This document shows positions 1-8,698 of a stretch of DNA of 44,163 nucleotides, one piece after another (the first letter of the stretch is position 1; every line of letters begins with the position of its first letter). Source of the stretch: an uncultured Pseudanabaenaceae cyanobacterium. Lineage in GTDB: Bacteria > Cyanobacteriota > Cyanobacteriia > PCC-9006 > JAAUQQ01. A model generated the notes under the pieces. That model saw only the letters and a program-made list of their open reading frames with translations. It did no database searches and had not been told where the DNA came from. Location: assembly GCA_938017515.1 (NCBI GenBank), contig CALIJJ010000047.1, forward strand, positions 1 through 44,163. The letters are read 5' to 3'. A program made the position numbers and the translations under genes.

Positions 1-1
1 G

Positions 2-388
2 GTGTTGATTAAGGCGACGCCGGTGTTGAAGGCACGCTTGGAGGCGTTGCGTGGGTTGGGGGTGCATTTGAGTTTGGATGATTTTGGCACGGGGTATTCG
101 TCGCTGAGTTATTTGCATCAGTTTCCGGTGAATACGTTGAAGATTGATCGGTCGTTTGTGAAGGATTTGCAGCCGAGGCAGGATCAGGTGACGCGGACGA
201 TGGTGGCGTTGAGTCAGGGGTTGGGGCTGACGGCGATCGCGGAGGGGATTGAGACGGAGGGGCAGTTGGCTCAGTTGGCGGCGATGGGCTGTGAGTTTGG
301 GCAGGGGTATTTGTTTTCGCGTCCGGTGGATCGGGCGGGGGCGGAGGCGTTGTTGTTGGCGGAGCAGTGTCTTGGGGCGAAGGCTTGA
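2..388 (+). CDS. EAL-domain protein, C-terminal fragment (5' end outside window)
   Basis: This is the last 128 residues of an EAL domain, the class of cyclic-di-GMP phosphodiesterases. Visible are DDFGTGYSSLSYLH, the KIDRSFV strand, AEGIET with its conserved Glu, and the closing GCEFGQGYLFSRPV segment. These are the usual metal- and substrate-binding parts of the second half of the domain. The eponymous E-x-L motif and any sensor or GGDEF domain lie upstream of the window, so activity cannot be judged. The frame is open at the left edge and the first visible GTG is probably internal. Codons end mostly in G, unlike the C-ending codons of the next rightward genes. The TGA stop falls inside a heptanucleotide tandem repeat. 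Confidence 0.9.
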   Translation: MLIKATPVLKARLEALRGLGVHLSLDDFGTGYSSLSYLHQFPVNTLKIDRSFVKDLQPRQDQVTRTMVALSQGLGLTAIAEGIETEGQLAQLAAMGCEFGQGYLFSRPVDRAGAEALLLAEQCLGAKA

Positions 389-401
389 GGCTTGGGGCTT
401 G
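381..401. repeat. Three-copy 7-bp tandem repeat over the EAL stop codon
   Basis: Three consecutive heptamers, AGGCTTG, AGGCTTG and GGGCTTG, run from the last EAL codons past the stop at 386-388. A further AGGCTTG is at 494-500. This resembles the short tandemly repeated heptamers known from filamentous cyanobacteria. Confidence 0.7.
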
Positions 402-417
402 AGAAACCCGAGTTTCT
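402..417. repeat. Small inverted repeat AGAAAC-ccga-GTTTCT
   Basis: Six-base arms around a 4-base loop, directly after the heptamer block. A near-identical element, AGAAACC-t-GGTTTCT, sits at 501-515, again just after AGGCTTG, so the pair looks like two copies of one mobile or duplicated motif. Confidence 0.6.
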
Positions 418-500
418 GTCACCTCTCCTGCTTAGAACCAAATTTTGATACGAGAAGCCCGCTTTTTGGCACACAGCAGAGGCTTTCAGGCTGAGGCTTG

Positions 501-528
501 AGAAACCTGGTTTCTGAACCAGGGTTTC
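501..528. terminator. Hairpin at the convergent 3' ends of the EAL and methyltransferase genes
   Basis: GAAACCTGGTT (502-512) can pair with AACCAGGGTTTC (517-528) over a TCTG loop with one bulged base. It overlaps the methyltransferase stop codon. The position suits a bidirectional terminator, but there is no T run, so this is inference. Confidence 0.35.
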
Positions 529-1330
529 AGGCTTCCACTCCTACCCGAATCATCCGATAGCCCGCATCAAAGCGATCGCGCCCCAACACCGCCCCATATC
601 GCCGCTCCCAAACCCCACTCGCCAAATCTGCCGCCAACCACTCCAAACTCGGCTGCAACACTGCATCATCCAACTTTGCCAACGATGAAATCCCCGCAAT
701 CACCTCCGGCTTTAGATACAGCTCCGGCCTGCGCCACGCCGCCGCCGCAAACAAGTCTGACAAATCTACCGGAAGCTCAAACGGCACCACAGTCACGTCC
801 CCGGCTCCCACAGATTCCAACTCCGCCACAATCTGCGATAACGGTGGCAGCTTCAGCGCATCCTCCCGCAACAGCGGAAAATAATCCAACAGCCAAAACG
901 GCTCACACTGCCGAATATCAAACGTAAACAACACCAAACAGCCCCCCGGCTTCACCACCCGCACCATCTCCCACAACGCCCGAGGACGATCCGAAAAATG
1001 GTGCAGCGAGAGCTGACTGATCACCGCATCCACCGAATCACTTTGCAAAGGCAACTGCTCCGCAACCCCCTCATGCCAGACAACATTGGCATGGGGCTTG
1101 GCCTGCGATCGCATCACCCCCGACGGCTCCACCGCCCACACCCGATGCCCCAAATCCGCCAGCAGATTGCTGTAATTCCCTGTGCCCGCACCAATATCAG
1201 CGATCGTCAAGTCTGACGCAGACCCCGATGCGATGCCCGAGGTGATTTGTGCCGCGATCGCCGCCGCGATGCGCGGATCCGGAATGCGCGTCTGGGTATA
1301 GGACCGACCAATTTTGTCGTAGATCGCCAT
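527..1330 (-). CDS. Class I SAM-dependent methyltransferase (Methyltransf_11 type)
   Basis: The 267-residue protein has the Rossmann-fold SAM site ADIGAGTGNYS (about residues 44-54), an acidic end to strand 2 (VWAVEPS, about 64-70), and the post-motif stretch AVISQLSLHHF followed by MVRVVKPGGCLVLFTFD. The N-terminus MAIYDKIGRSYTQTRIPDPR is typical of the family that includes small-molecule methyltransferases of the UbiE type. The substrate cannot be told from sequence. The ATG at 1330 gives a full-length family member. The gene stands alone, divergent from the NfeD-flotillin group and convergent with the EAL gene. Confidence 0.88.
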   Translation of the reverse strand: MAIYDKIGRSYTQTRIPDPRIAAAIAAQITSGIASGSASDLTIADIGAGTGNYSNLLADLGHRVWAVEPSGVMRSQAKPHANVVWHEGVAEQLPLQSDSVDAVISQLSLHHFSDRPRALWEMVRVVKPGGCLVLFTFDIRQCEPFWLLDYFPLLREDALKLPPLSQIVAELESVGAGDVTVVPFELPVDLSDLFAAAAWRRPELYLKPEVIAGISSLAKLDDAVLQPSLEWLAADLASGVWERRYGAVLGRDRFDAGYRMIRVGVEA

Positions 1331-1504
1331 GGCATCAAGCGCTCAATTTCTGCGTAAATATCCGTAAAATCCATCAAAACGGCTGAAGTTGAATAAATCA
1401 GCGGAACGTAACCGATAAACCGCTGTCACTTCCACACTTCTCCCCATCCGATCATTCCTCCGACTGACGAGCCAAAGGAGAGAAACGGTTGCCTGACGGG
1501 AATT

Positions 1505-1516
1505 CTCTGTACAGAG
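1505..1516. promoter_or_regulatory. Perfect 12-bp palindrome upstream of nfeD-like gene
   Basis: CTCTGTACAGAG is a perfect palindrome about 70 bases before the NfeD-like start, in the spacer shared with the divergent methyltransferase gene. It could be an operator, but it matches no cyanobacterial regulator consensus that I can assign. Confidence 0.25.
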
Positions 1517-1588
1517 TAAGGGATGTTTACAATTCCCGAACTCCCTCGGCCCAAAGGCTAGGATGGACCCAACGTGGCCGGACTATCG

Positions 1589-1912
1589 ATGATCTACATA
1601 ATCCTCATCTCCCTCACCATCGGCATCGCCATCGGCATCGCCATCGTCATCCTGATTCAGGTACAACGACGCGCCGAAGTGATCAACAGCATGGGCTCCC
1701 TGGAGAACGCCGTGGGATTGTGGGGCACCGTCGAAATTCCGTTCAACCGACAGAGTCGCGGCAAAGTCCGCGTCGTCATCAAAGGCTCCACACTAGATCT
1801 TTCCGCCATCACCGATGCAGAAGGCGAGCTGAATCCAGGCGATCGCGTCTTCGTGGTTGCCGCCAAAGGCAATCGCATTCTCGTCGTTCCCGAAGAACAG
1901 ATGCGCCAGTGA
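1589..1912 (+). CDS. NfeD-like membrane protein (one TM helix plus OB-fold domain)
   Basis: A 107-residue protein: one very hydrophobic helix (about residues 2-24, with IGIAIGIAIVIL), then a small beta domain with GLWGTVEIPFNRQSRGKVRV and NPGDRVFVVAAKGNRILVV. This matches the C-terminal OB-fold of NfeD proteins, where the G-x-x-G-x-V and P-G-x-x-V-x-V pattern is typical. NfeD-type proteins pair with SPFH/flotillin proteins in membrane microdomains, and two flotillins follow directly. I chose the ATG at 1589 because it starts right at the membrane helix. An in-frame GTG at 1574 would add five residues. It lacks the ClpP-like protease domain of long NfeD proteins. Confidence 0.8.
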   Translation: MIYIILISLTIGIAIGIAIVILIQVQRRAEVINSMGSLENAVGLWGTVEIPFNRQSRGKVRVVIKGSTLDLSAITDAEGELNPGDRVFVVAAKGNRILVVPEEQMRQ

Positions 1913-2019
1913 CGGGGTACCCGTAAACCCAAATCCGTGGGCCAGTACCCGTGGCGAGGTCAGAAGGCCAGTGCAAGTGATCGATCCATAACTGAGTGTT
2001 TTTGGCAGGATAGCAAACC

Positions 2020-3546
2020 ATGACTGACGTCCTAACCCGTGACACCGTCAACTTTTTAGACGATGCCCCTTCTCCTAAAAGTGTGGGCATCCAGCTCGCC
2101 CAGGTAGAAACCCAACCCCAGCCGCAACCCATCGACGCCTACAGCGACGAGATCAACATCGGCGGCGTTGCCCTCTCCAGCAGCCTCGTGCTCGCAGGCG
2201 TCGGCACCTTCATAGGCTACTGGTTCCTCAAGTCATTCCTCTGCATTTGCAGACCGAATGAAGTCCTCGTGATTTCGGGCCGCAAGTCCAAAACCGCCGA
2301 TGGCCAAGAAGTCGGCTATCGCGTCCTGGCCGGGGGCCGCGCCATTCGCATTCCCATCCTCGAAACCATCGAGCGCATGAATGTGAATACCATGCCCGTG
2401 CAGGTGGAAATTCAGAACGCCTACGCCAAGGGAGGCACGCCGCTGGATATCCAGGCGATCGCCAACATCAAAATCTCCAGCGACCCCGCCATTGTCGGCA
2501 ACGCCATCGAACGCTTCCTCGGCAGCAAACGCAAAGAAATTATCCGTGTCGCCCGCGAGACCCTAGAGGGCAACCTCCGAGGTGTTGTCGCAACTTTGAC
2601 ACCGGAGCAGGTCAACGAAGATCGCCTCGAATTTGCCGAGCGCATTTCAGCAGACGTCCGACGCGATCTGCATAAACTCGGCCTCGAAATCGACACGTTC
2701 AAAATCCAGAGCGTCGCCGACCACGTGGAGTACCTCAGCTCCCTCGGCCGCGAGCGCATTGCCATGATTTTGCGCGATGCAGAGATGGCGGAATCCGATG
2801 CCATGGAAGAAGCCAAACGCATTGAAGCAGAGTGCGAAGAATCAGCAGAGGTCGCCCTCAGCCTCGATCGCACCGTCGTCCAAGAAAAGCAGAACGAACT
2901 ACGCGAACTCAAAGCCAAGCTAGAGCAAACCGCCAAATCCGAAGAAGAAGTCACGATCGCCGCCGGACGTGAGCAGCGGGCCAAGTTTGAGCAAAAGCTC
3001 CAAACCGTCCGTGCCGAGCTAGAACGCCTGCGTCTCCAAGCCGACGAAATCCTCCCCGCCGAGGCCAATCAACAGGCCGAAATGCTGCTGGCCCGAGGTA
3101 GCGCCGCTCCCCTCGCCGAAAATGCCAAAGCCGAAGCCCAGGCAAATCAGTTGCTGGGTCAAGTTTGGCGAGATATCGGCAGCGATGCACCGGAACTAAT
3201 GGTGATTCAGCAAATCGAAACCATCTTGCACGAAGCCGTCCAGATCCCAGGACGATTGCACCTCAAGAAAATCGATGTGGTGGACAACGGCGACGGTCGC
3301 TCCCTTGCCAACCTGGTCAACCTCTATCCCGACATCCTGGCCAAGTTCCTAGAGAGCGTCAACCAAACCCTAGGCATCGATGTCCTGGGCACACTCACCA
3401 ATGCGAAAACGCTCACCCCGGCCCTTGCAGCACCCAGCGAAAAGCCTGCAAACCCCGAACCGACCAAACCAGACCCCCTACCCTTACCCATCAGCAACGG
3501 TAGGGGCACGAATCCTGCGCCCAATGCAGACTCTCCCGACGCATAA
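2020..3546 (+). CDS. Flotillin-like SPFH (band 7) protein, first paralogue
   Basis: A 508-residue membrane scaffold protein. After a polar N-terminus comes one membrane segment (about residues 47-68) and then CICRPNEVLVISGRK, the usual entry into the SPFH domain. That domain continues through VQNAYAKGG-like, IANIKISSDP and ARETLEGNLRGVVATLTPEQVNEDR. Residues about 250-370 form a long charged coiled coil (flotillin domain), and the last 50 residues are Pro/Asn-rich and probably disordered. It follows the NfeD-like gene by about 107 bases and precedes a second flotillin, so the three probably form one unit. An AGGA lies about 9 bases before the ATG. The role in membrane organisation is inferred from the family. 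Confidence 0.9.
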   Translation: MTDVLTRDTVNFLDDAPSPKSVGIQLAQVETQPQPQPIDAYSDEINIGGVALSSSLVLAGVGTFIGYWFLKSFLCICRPNEVLVISGRKSKTADGQEVGYRVLAGGRAIRIPILETIERMNVNTMPVQVEIQNAYAKGGTPLDIQAIANIKISSDPAIVGNAIERFLGSKRKEIIRVARETLEGNLRGVVATLTPEQVNEDRLEFAERISADVRRDLHKLGLEIDTFKIQSVADHVEYLSSLGRERIAMILRDAEMAESDAMEEAKRIEAECEESAEVALSLDRTVVQEKQNELRELKAKLEQTAKSEEEVTIAAGREQRAKFEQKLQTVRAELERLRLQADEILPAEANQQAEMLLARGSAAPLAENAKAEAQANQLLGQVWRDIGSDAPELMVIQQIETILHEAVQIPGRLHLKKIDVVDNGDGRSLANLVNLYPDILAKFLESVNQTLGIDVLGTLTNAKTLTPALAAPSEKPANPEPTKPDPLPLPISNGRGTNPAPNADSPDA

Positions 3547-3584
3547 CCCAAATTATTTTGTCCAATCAGTTGGGATCGCACATT

Positions 3585-3632
3585 CCCTATTCCCTTAAAA
3601 CCCTATTCCCTTAAACCCCTATTCCCCTAAAA
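3585..3632 (+). repeat. Three-copy 15-17 bp tandem repeat just upstream of the second flotillin gene
   Basis: Copies at 3585-3600, 3601-3615 and 3616-3632 share the core CCCTATTCCCTTAAA; the third has CCCCTAAAA. The block ends two bases before the ATG at 3635 and occupies the place where a ribosome binding site would be. No Shine-Dalgarno sequence is visible. Confidence 0.85.
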
Positions 3633-3634
3633 CC

Positions 3635-4954
3635 ATGGTCTTACCCATTCTCATTGGTGGCGCACTCGCCGTTGGTGGCGCAACTTTCGCCATCCGCAAC
3701 CTCTACCACATCTGCCAGCCCAACGAAGTCCTGATCTTTGCCGGGGGTCGCCAGCCCGTCACGGGATCTGAGAAATCCGTGGGCTATCGCCTGGTCAAAG
3801 GCGGCAGCCGCATCCAGATTCCATTGATGGAACAGACCTACCGCATGGACCTCACCAATATGATCATTGAGCTGAAGGTCCAAAATGCCTACTCCAAGGG
3901 CGGTATTCCTCTCTGCGTAGACGGCGTCGCCAATATCAAGATCTCCGGCGAAGAGCCCACGATCCACAACGCCATTGAGCGATTGCTGGGCAAAAAGCGC
4001 CAAGAGATTGAAGCCCTAGCCCGCGAAACCCTAGAAGGTAATCTGCGCGGTGTCCTCGCCAGCCTTACCCCAGAACAAGTCAACGAAGACAAAGTGGCCT
4101 TCGCTCGAACGCTGTTGGAAGAGGCCGAAGACGACCTGGAAAAACTTGGCATCGTCCTTGACAGCCTACAAATCCAAAATATCTCCGATGAGGTTAGCTA
4201 CCTCGACTCCATTGGCCGCAAGCAGCAGGCAGACCTTCTGCGCAACGCCCGCATTGCCGAGGCCAAGGCCAAGTCCGAATCCGCCATCCGCACCTCCGAA
4301 AACGAGCGCAACACCTCTCTGCGCCGCATCGAACGAGACATCAAAATTGCCCAGGCCGCAGCCCAGGAGCGGGTGCGCGATGCCCAAACCAAGCGCGTTG
4401 CATTGGTCGCCGAGGCAGAGTCCGAAGTCGGCACCGAGATTGCTCGCACGAAGGCCGATGTCGCCGTGCAAAAGGAACGCATTAAGCAGGTGGAGCAGCA
4501 ACTGGAAGCCGACGTGATTGCGCCAGCGGAGTCCGAATGCCAGCAGGCGATCGCCCGGGCCAAAGGCGATGCTGCCCGCATCATCGAAGAAGGTCGCGCC
4601 CAGGCCGAAGGTCTCCGGCAACTGGCCGAATCCTGGCAGGCAGCCGGTCCCAATGCCAAGGAAGTCTTCCTGTTCCCGAAATTGGATGTGCTGCTGAAGG
4701 CGATCGCCGCCGGATTCCCCGATGTCGATGTGGACAGCGTTACGGTGATTGACGGCAACAGCACCAGCGGCAACAGCGTCGTGCAAAGCAAAGCCTTCAT
4801 CGAACAGCTCAAGCAGGCCACAGGCATTGATGTCGCTCAAGTGGTCCAGCAACTGAGTGGGGGCAATCGCATGCAGTCCGTATCCTCTCCCGCTTCCAAT
4901 GCCCCTTCCGGCGACATTGAAGTCCCCGCCATCGACATACCACCACTGCTCTAA
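3635..4954 (+). CDS. Flotillin-like SPFH (band 7) protein, second paralogue
   Basis: A 439-residue paralogue of the preceding gene. It starts directly with a hydrophobic segment (residues about 2-22) and then ICQPNEVLIFAGGRQ. The SPFH core repeats the same blocks (VQNAYSKGGIPL, VANIKISGEEP, ARETLEGNLRGVLASLTPEQVNED). Residues about 210-340 form an Ala/Glu/Arg-rich coiled coil, typical of flotillins, ending near AAGPNAKEVFLFPKLD. Two unequal flotillins often form hetero-oligomers, and this arrangement with an NfeD partner suggests that here. The ATG at 3635 is the first in frame. It is preceded by a tandem repeat instead of a clear ribosome site, so expression may depend on coupling or leaderless-like initiation. 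Confidence 0.9.
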   Translation: MVLPILIGGALAVGGATFAIRNLYHICQPNEVLIFAGGRQPVTGSEKSVGYRLVKGGSRIQIPLMEQTYRMDLTNMIIELKVQNAYSKGGIPLCVDGVANIKISGEEPTIHNAIERLLGKKRQEIEALARETLEGNLRGVLASLTPEQVNEDKVAFARTLLEEAEDDLEKLGIVLDSLQIQNISDEVSYLDSIGRKQQADLLRNARIAEAKAKSESAIRTSENERNTSLRRIERDIKIAQAAAQERVRDAQTKRVALVAEAESEVGTEIARTKADVAVQKERIKQVEQQLEADVIAPAESECQQAIARAKGDAARIIEEGRAQAEGLRQLAESWQAAGPNAKEVFLFPKLDVLLKAIAAGFPDVDVDSVTVIDGNSTSGNSVVQSKAFIEQLKQATGIDVAQVVQQLSGGNRMQSVSSPASNAPSGDIEVPAIDIPPLL

Positions 4955-4996
4955 ACCGCAGCAGAGCGTTAGCTCACAGCAACAGCCCTTGGGCCT

Positions 4997-6004
4997 TTAA
5001 GAGTCAGCATCCTGGATGCCTAGGGACTGTTGTAATGCCTGTACCAAAGAACGATTGACCTCAGTCATTTGCATGAGTTGTCGAGTCACATCAGACGCTG
5101 CCGAGGTTGAATCTGCCCCCTCAGAAACATGAGGCTCCGCCATTTGCTCAAGCTGGGCCTGAATCTGAATCAATCTTTGTTGCAATTCCCCCTGGGGAGA
5201 GGGGCTGACCAAAGGACGCGCTGCTTGCAACATCAAATTTTCCAGCACCATCCCCGTCTGCTCAGCCAGCATCACCAACAGTTTCAGTTCATTCGCCGTG
5301 TAGAAGAAAGGACGGGAATGGAACAAGTTGACAATGCCCAGGGTGCCCTGACGGGAAACCAGCGGGGCACACATCAACGACTGGACGGAAGGTGAGGCAG
5401 GCACATAGCGAATATCCTCGGGCACGTTATTGACAATTTCAGCCTTGCCCGTGGAAAAGATACTGCCTTGAATGCCTGTGCCGAGGGGCATCGGCTGAAG
5501 TGCCTGGGGAACATCTCCCCAACTCGCCACCGTTTCAAGAATATTTTGCTCAGCATTGAACAAGACAATCGAGCCACCAGTCGCTGAAATCAGCTTGCGA
5601 GACTCATACATTGCAATCTGGACCACTTCAGGGATCGTCCGACAGAGCATCAATGTCTTGGACAGATCATAGAGAAAATTGATTTCCTCGTACTTAGACA
5701 GGGCTTCATTGGCCAGTCCCTTCTCCTGTGCATCCTGGCGGATACAGTACACCAGCAGAGCGGCCACTTCCGGCATGGGGCGATCGCTCAGCACATAGCC
5801 CAGGCATTCACCTTCGATTTCAATTTCGGTTCGATGTTCAGAGGACTGCGAAACTTCCCCAAACAGGACGCAACCTGTCAGGCCAAGAATAGAGAAATCT
5901 AAACGGTCGGATTCATTCAACGTTCTCAGTAATCTACGAACGTTGGATTTCGACACAACTTTCTTTAGCTTAGGAAGCTCAATAATTAATGGGGAAGAGA
6001 TCAT
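4997..6004 (-). CDS. GAF-domain sensor protein
   Basis: A 335-residue cytoplasmic protein. Residues about 1-95 form an uncharacterised N-terminal domain (LDFSILGLTGCVLFGE...). A short helix EEINFLYDLSKTLMLC leads into a GAF domain (about 115-265) with GTGIQGSIFSTGKAEIVNNV and SLMCAPLVSRQGTLGIVNL. The tail is Gln-rich and helical. No Cys that would mark a bilin chromophore is in the usual position, so the ligand is unknown. It is the last gene of a leftward operon, 8 bases after the response regulator, with AGAGGA just ahead of its ATG. It probably takes part in the same signalling chain as the kinase upstream. No output domain is visible. Confidence 0.87.
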   Translation of the reverse strand: MISSPLIIELPKLKKVVSKSNVRRLLRTLNESDRLDFSILGLTGCVLFGEVSQSSEHRTEIEIEGECLGYVLSDRPMPEVAALLVYCIRQDAQEKGLANEALSKYEEINFLYDLSKTLMLCRTIPEVVQIAMYESRKLISATGGSIVLFNAEQNILETVASWGDVPQALQPMPLGTGIQGSIFSTGKAEIVNNVPEDIRYVPASPSVQSLMCAPLVSRQGTLGIVNLFHSRPFFYTANELKLLVMLAEQTGMVLENLMLQAARPLVSPSPQGELQQRLIQIQAQLEQMAEPHVSEGADSTSAASDVTRQLMQMTEVNRSLVQALQQSLGIQDADS

Positions 6005-6012
6005 AGCATCCT

Positions 6013-6414
6013 CTAAATAGCCGCACTAGTAATCAGATTCAAAACCTCAAGGGACGTTTCCAAAACCTCTCTGGGCCGAAAAGGTTTTGTCATGTATAAA
6101 TCTGCCCCCATCTCCAGGCCATGCTGTCGATCCAGTTCCTGACCTTTGGCAGTCAGCATGACAACGTAGGTATCTTTCAGGTCTGGGTCAGCCTTGAGTT
6201 GCTGGCAAACATCTAACCCGCTCATGATTGGCATCATGACATCGAGAAAGACAAGGCAGGGTCTTTCACGACGAATTTGCTCTAGTGCTTCCTCACCGTT
6301 ATCCGCGGTCAAGAGTTCAATCCCATAGTCGTCTTCAAGACTTTCTAGGGCCTGCTCCATCAGGATTAGGATATTGGGTTCATCATCAACAATCAAGACT
6401 TTTGTCGCGTCCAT
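6013..6414 (-). CDS. Single-domain response regulator (CheY-like receiver)
   Basis: A 133-residue stand-alone receiver. The acidic pocket is D10-D11, the phosphorylated Asp is D58 (VFLDVMMP), the conserved Thr is T88 and the Lys is K110 (MTKPF). There is no output domain, so it acts through protein contact, like CheY or a phosphorelay intermediate. It lies between the hybrid kinase gene (55 bases upstream) and the GAF protein gene (8 bases downstream) on the same strand, so it is probably the kinase's cognate partner. Its length is normal for the family. Confidence 0.93.
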   Translation of the reverse strand: MDATKVLIVDDEPNILILMEQALESLEDDYGIELLTADNGEEALEQIRRERPCLVFLDVMMPIMSGLDVCQQLKADPDLKDTYVVMLTAKGQELDRQHGLEMGADLYMTKPFRPREVLETSLEVLNLITSAAI

Positions 6415-6469
6415 AATCCTAACGTAAGAGGGTGTATAAAGCGCTCGAAAACCAAAGACCAGAGACAGG

Positions 6470-8698
6470 TCAGAGGCATTCAGCTTCTAGAGCAGAAGAG
6501 CAAGTCTTAAGTGCAACCGGTATGGAAAAAGAAAAGCTACTCCCTTTGCCCAATTCACTTTCAACCCAGATTCTGCCTTGATGTCGTTCAATAATCTGCC
6601 GACAGATCGACAAACCTAAGCCCGTTCCCTTAGGTTTACTGGTCAAGATGTCTCCCACCTGGATAAATTTCTCAAAAACTCTTTTCTGCTCTGCTTCAGG
6701 GATACCACTTCCGGTATCCGAAATAGAAACTTGAAATGCGCCTTCAACAAGGGAAGCAGAACAACAAATGTGACCCACATCCGTAAACTTAATGGCATTG
6801 GAAATAAGATTGATAACGACTTGAATCATGCGATCGCGATCTATCGTAATTTCACCCATGCATTCTGGAAAATCTCGCACAATGGTCAATTTTTTCTCCA
6901 TTGCCAAGGGGGTCACCGTGGCGATCGCCCGCTCCATAATTAGGCTTGGATCAACCCACTGAAAATTCCAGTCAACCCGGTTCTCCTCCATCTTATGGAT
7001 ATCGAGAACATCGTTAATTAATGCGGTCAAACGCTCTGACTCAGCAATAATAATACTAATATTCGAGCGCACCGTTCTAAGGGCCTTAGTGGCCTTTTTC
7101 TCCGATGCCGGCACAGCGGGAATCACCGCGCTATCTAGCTTAGATTCAATCAGCGATGAAAATCCCAAAACGGACGTTAAAGGCGTCCGTAATTCATGGG
7201 AAACCGTTGCCAGAAAATCGTTCTTGATCCGAATCACCTCCCGTTCAGCAGTGACATCACGAATTAAGATGACACAGCCCTCCACCAACACCGTGGAAGC
7301 CTGACGGGATGGTCCCAAGCATTTGACAATCGGGCTAATGATGGCCTGTCCCTGCCGCTCGCTCCCCAAGGCAATATCGAGGGTGACCGTCGGTAGGGTC
7401 GCCGACTGAACACGGCCAACGGCTTCGACCATATCCTCCGGAAAATAATCCTCTAGCAGCCCCCCCAGCAGTTCTTGTTGACCAAAATCAAACATCTGGA
7501 GCAACGCAGGATTACAACGCGTGATCTGTCCCGTTGGTTCAATCACAAGCAGGCCATCAACCAGGTTATCCATAATGCCATTCAGGTCCACCAAGGTCCG
7601 ACCTAACTGAACAGACTGGTGTTGCGCTTGGGTTAGCAGCTCGGCTTGCTGAACAGCCACCCCAAGCTGAATACAGACCTTTTGAGCAAATTCAATTTCT
7701 TTTTGCGTCCACTGTCGGGGACCATCACTATGAAAAATGCAAAAACAGCCCCAGGTTGTATCCCCCTTACACAGCGGAACAATAATACTGGCAGAGACTT
7801 GAAATTTCTCTAACACCTCAAGGACTGGGGGATTAATCAGACGGGTCTCTAGATCGTGCATCACAGAAACGGTATCCACCTTACCGAGCTCTAGGGGATA
7901 GTCCTGCTCATGGCTGGTATAAAAATCACGAAATGTGGAACGCTGGAATTCACAGCCGAGGCTCGACAATAATCCTTCCGCCACATCTTCAGAAATAACC
8001 CGATAGGTGTTTCCCATTCCAGAGTGATGACGAGGCAGGAATTGAGTCGAAAGAGTTTGAAGCGGAACAGGCTCGACCGGAAGACCTTGGGGAGGCACAC
8101 ACTGCATGACTGCCACACGGGCCGTGTCAAAAATATCGCGGATCTCCGCAGTCGCCGTTTGAAAAACGAGGTCTAAATCCAAGCTACGACGAATTTTATC
8201 AATCACCTGAGCGAGCCCTCGCTCTCGCTCCGCCTCATCGGCCAGCTCATTGGCTCGCTGCCTCAGTTGCTGTGCCAAACTGGTTTGGAGTTGGGTCGTC
8301 ACCGCTCGCAATGAGAGATGATTGCTCACCCGAGCCAATACCTCAGCCATTTCAAAGGGCTTGGTAATGTAGTCAACGCCCCCTGCTTTAAAAGCTCTGG
8401 CCTTATCCAAGCCACCGTCTAGGGCGCTCATGAAAATAACAGGGATATCTCGCGTCTGCGGTGATGCCTTCAACTGGCGGCACACCTCATACCCATTCAT
8501 CCCCGGCATATTGATATCTAGCAAGATCAAATCGGGTCGGAGCAACTTCGCTGCTTTTAAAGCGACCACTCCATCAATGGCTCGTCGAAATCGATAATGG
8601 GCCTGGGTAAGAATCCTCGATAGCAGCTCCAGGTTATCGATATGGTCATCAACGAGCAGGAGTAATTTTCCGTTGTGGTCTGGAGCAAATTCTTCCAT
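6470..8698 (-). CDS. Hybrid sensor histidine kinase: receiver-GAF-PAS-HisKA-HATPase
   Basis: A 742-residue soluble kinase. It opens with a receiver domain (phospho-Asp D61 in LILLDINMPGMNGYE, Lys K113), then a coiled linker (about 130-165), a GAF domain (about 165-355), and a PAS domain (about 370-440, NLVDGLLVIEPTGQITRCNP). The HisKA domain has phospho-His H501 in SHELRTPL. The ATPase domain ends with the N, G1 (DTGSGIP), F and G2 (GTGLGLSI) boxes. An N-terminal receiver on a kinase is a common cyanobacterial arrangement and suggests that another kinase controls this one. It heads the leftward operon with the CheY-like protein and the GAF protein. The signal is unknown. Confidence 0.92.
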   Translation of the reverse strand: MEEFAPDHNGKLLLLVDDHIDNLELLSRILTQAHYRFRRAIDGVVALKAAKLLRPDLILLDINMPGMNGYEVCRQLKASPQTRDIPVIFMSALDGGLDKARAFKAGGVDYITKPFEMAEVLARVSNHLSLRAVTTQLQTSLAQQLRQRANELADEAERERGLAQVIDKIRRSLDLDLVFQTATAEIRDIFDTARVAVMQCVPPQGLPVEPVPLQTLSTQFLPRHHSGMGNTYRVISEDVAEGLLSSLGCEFQRSTFRDFYTSHEQDYPLELGKVDTVSVMHDLETRLINPPVLEVLEKFQVSASIIVPLCKGDTTWGCFCIFHSDGPRQWTQKEIEFAQKVCIQLGVAVQQAELLTQAQHQSVQLGRTLVDLNGIMDNLVDGLLVIEPTGQITRCNPALLQMFDFGQQELLGGLLEDYFPEDMVEAVGRVQSATLPTVTLDIALGSERQGQAIISPIVKCLGPSRQASTVLVEGCVILIRDVTAEREVIRIKNDFLATVSHELRTPLTSVLGFSSLIESKLDSAVIPAVPASEKKATKALRTVRSNISIIIAESERLTALINDVLDIHKMEENRVDWNFQWVDPSLIMERAIATVTPLAMEKKLTIVRDFPECMGEITIDRDRMIQVVINLISNAIKFTDVGHICCSASLVEGAFQVSISDTGSGIPEAEQKRVFEKFIQVGDILTSKPKGTGLGLSICRQIIERHQGRIWVESELGKGSSFSFSIPVALKTCSSALEAECL

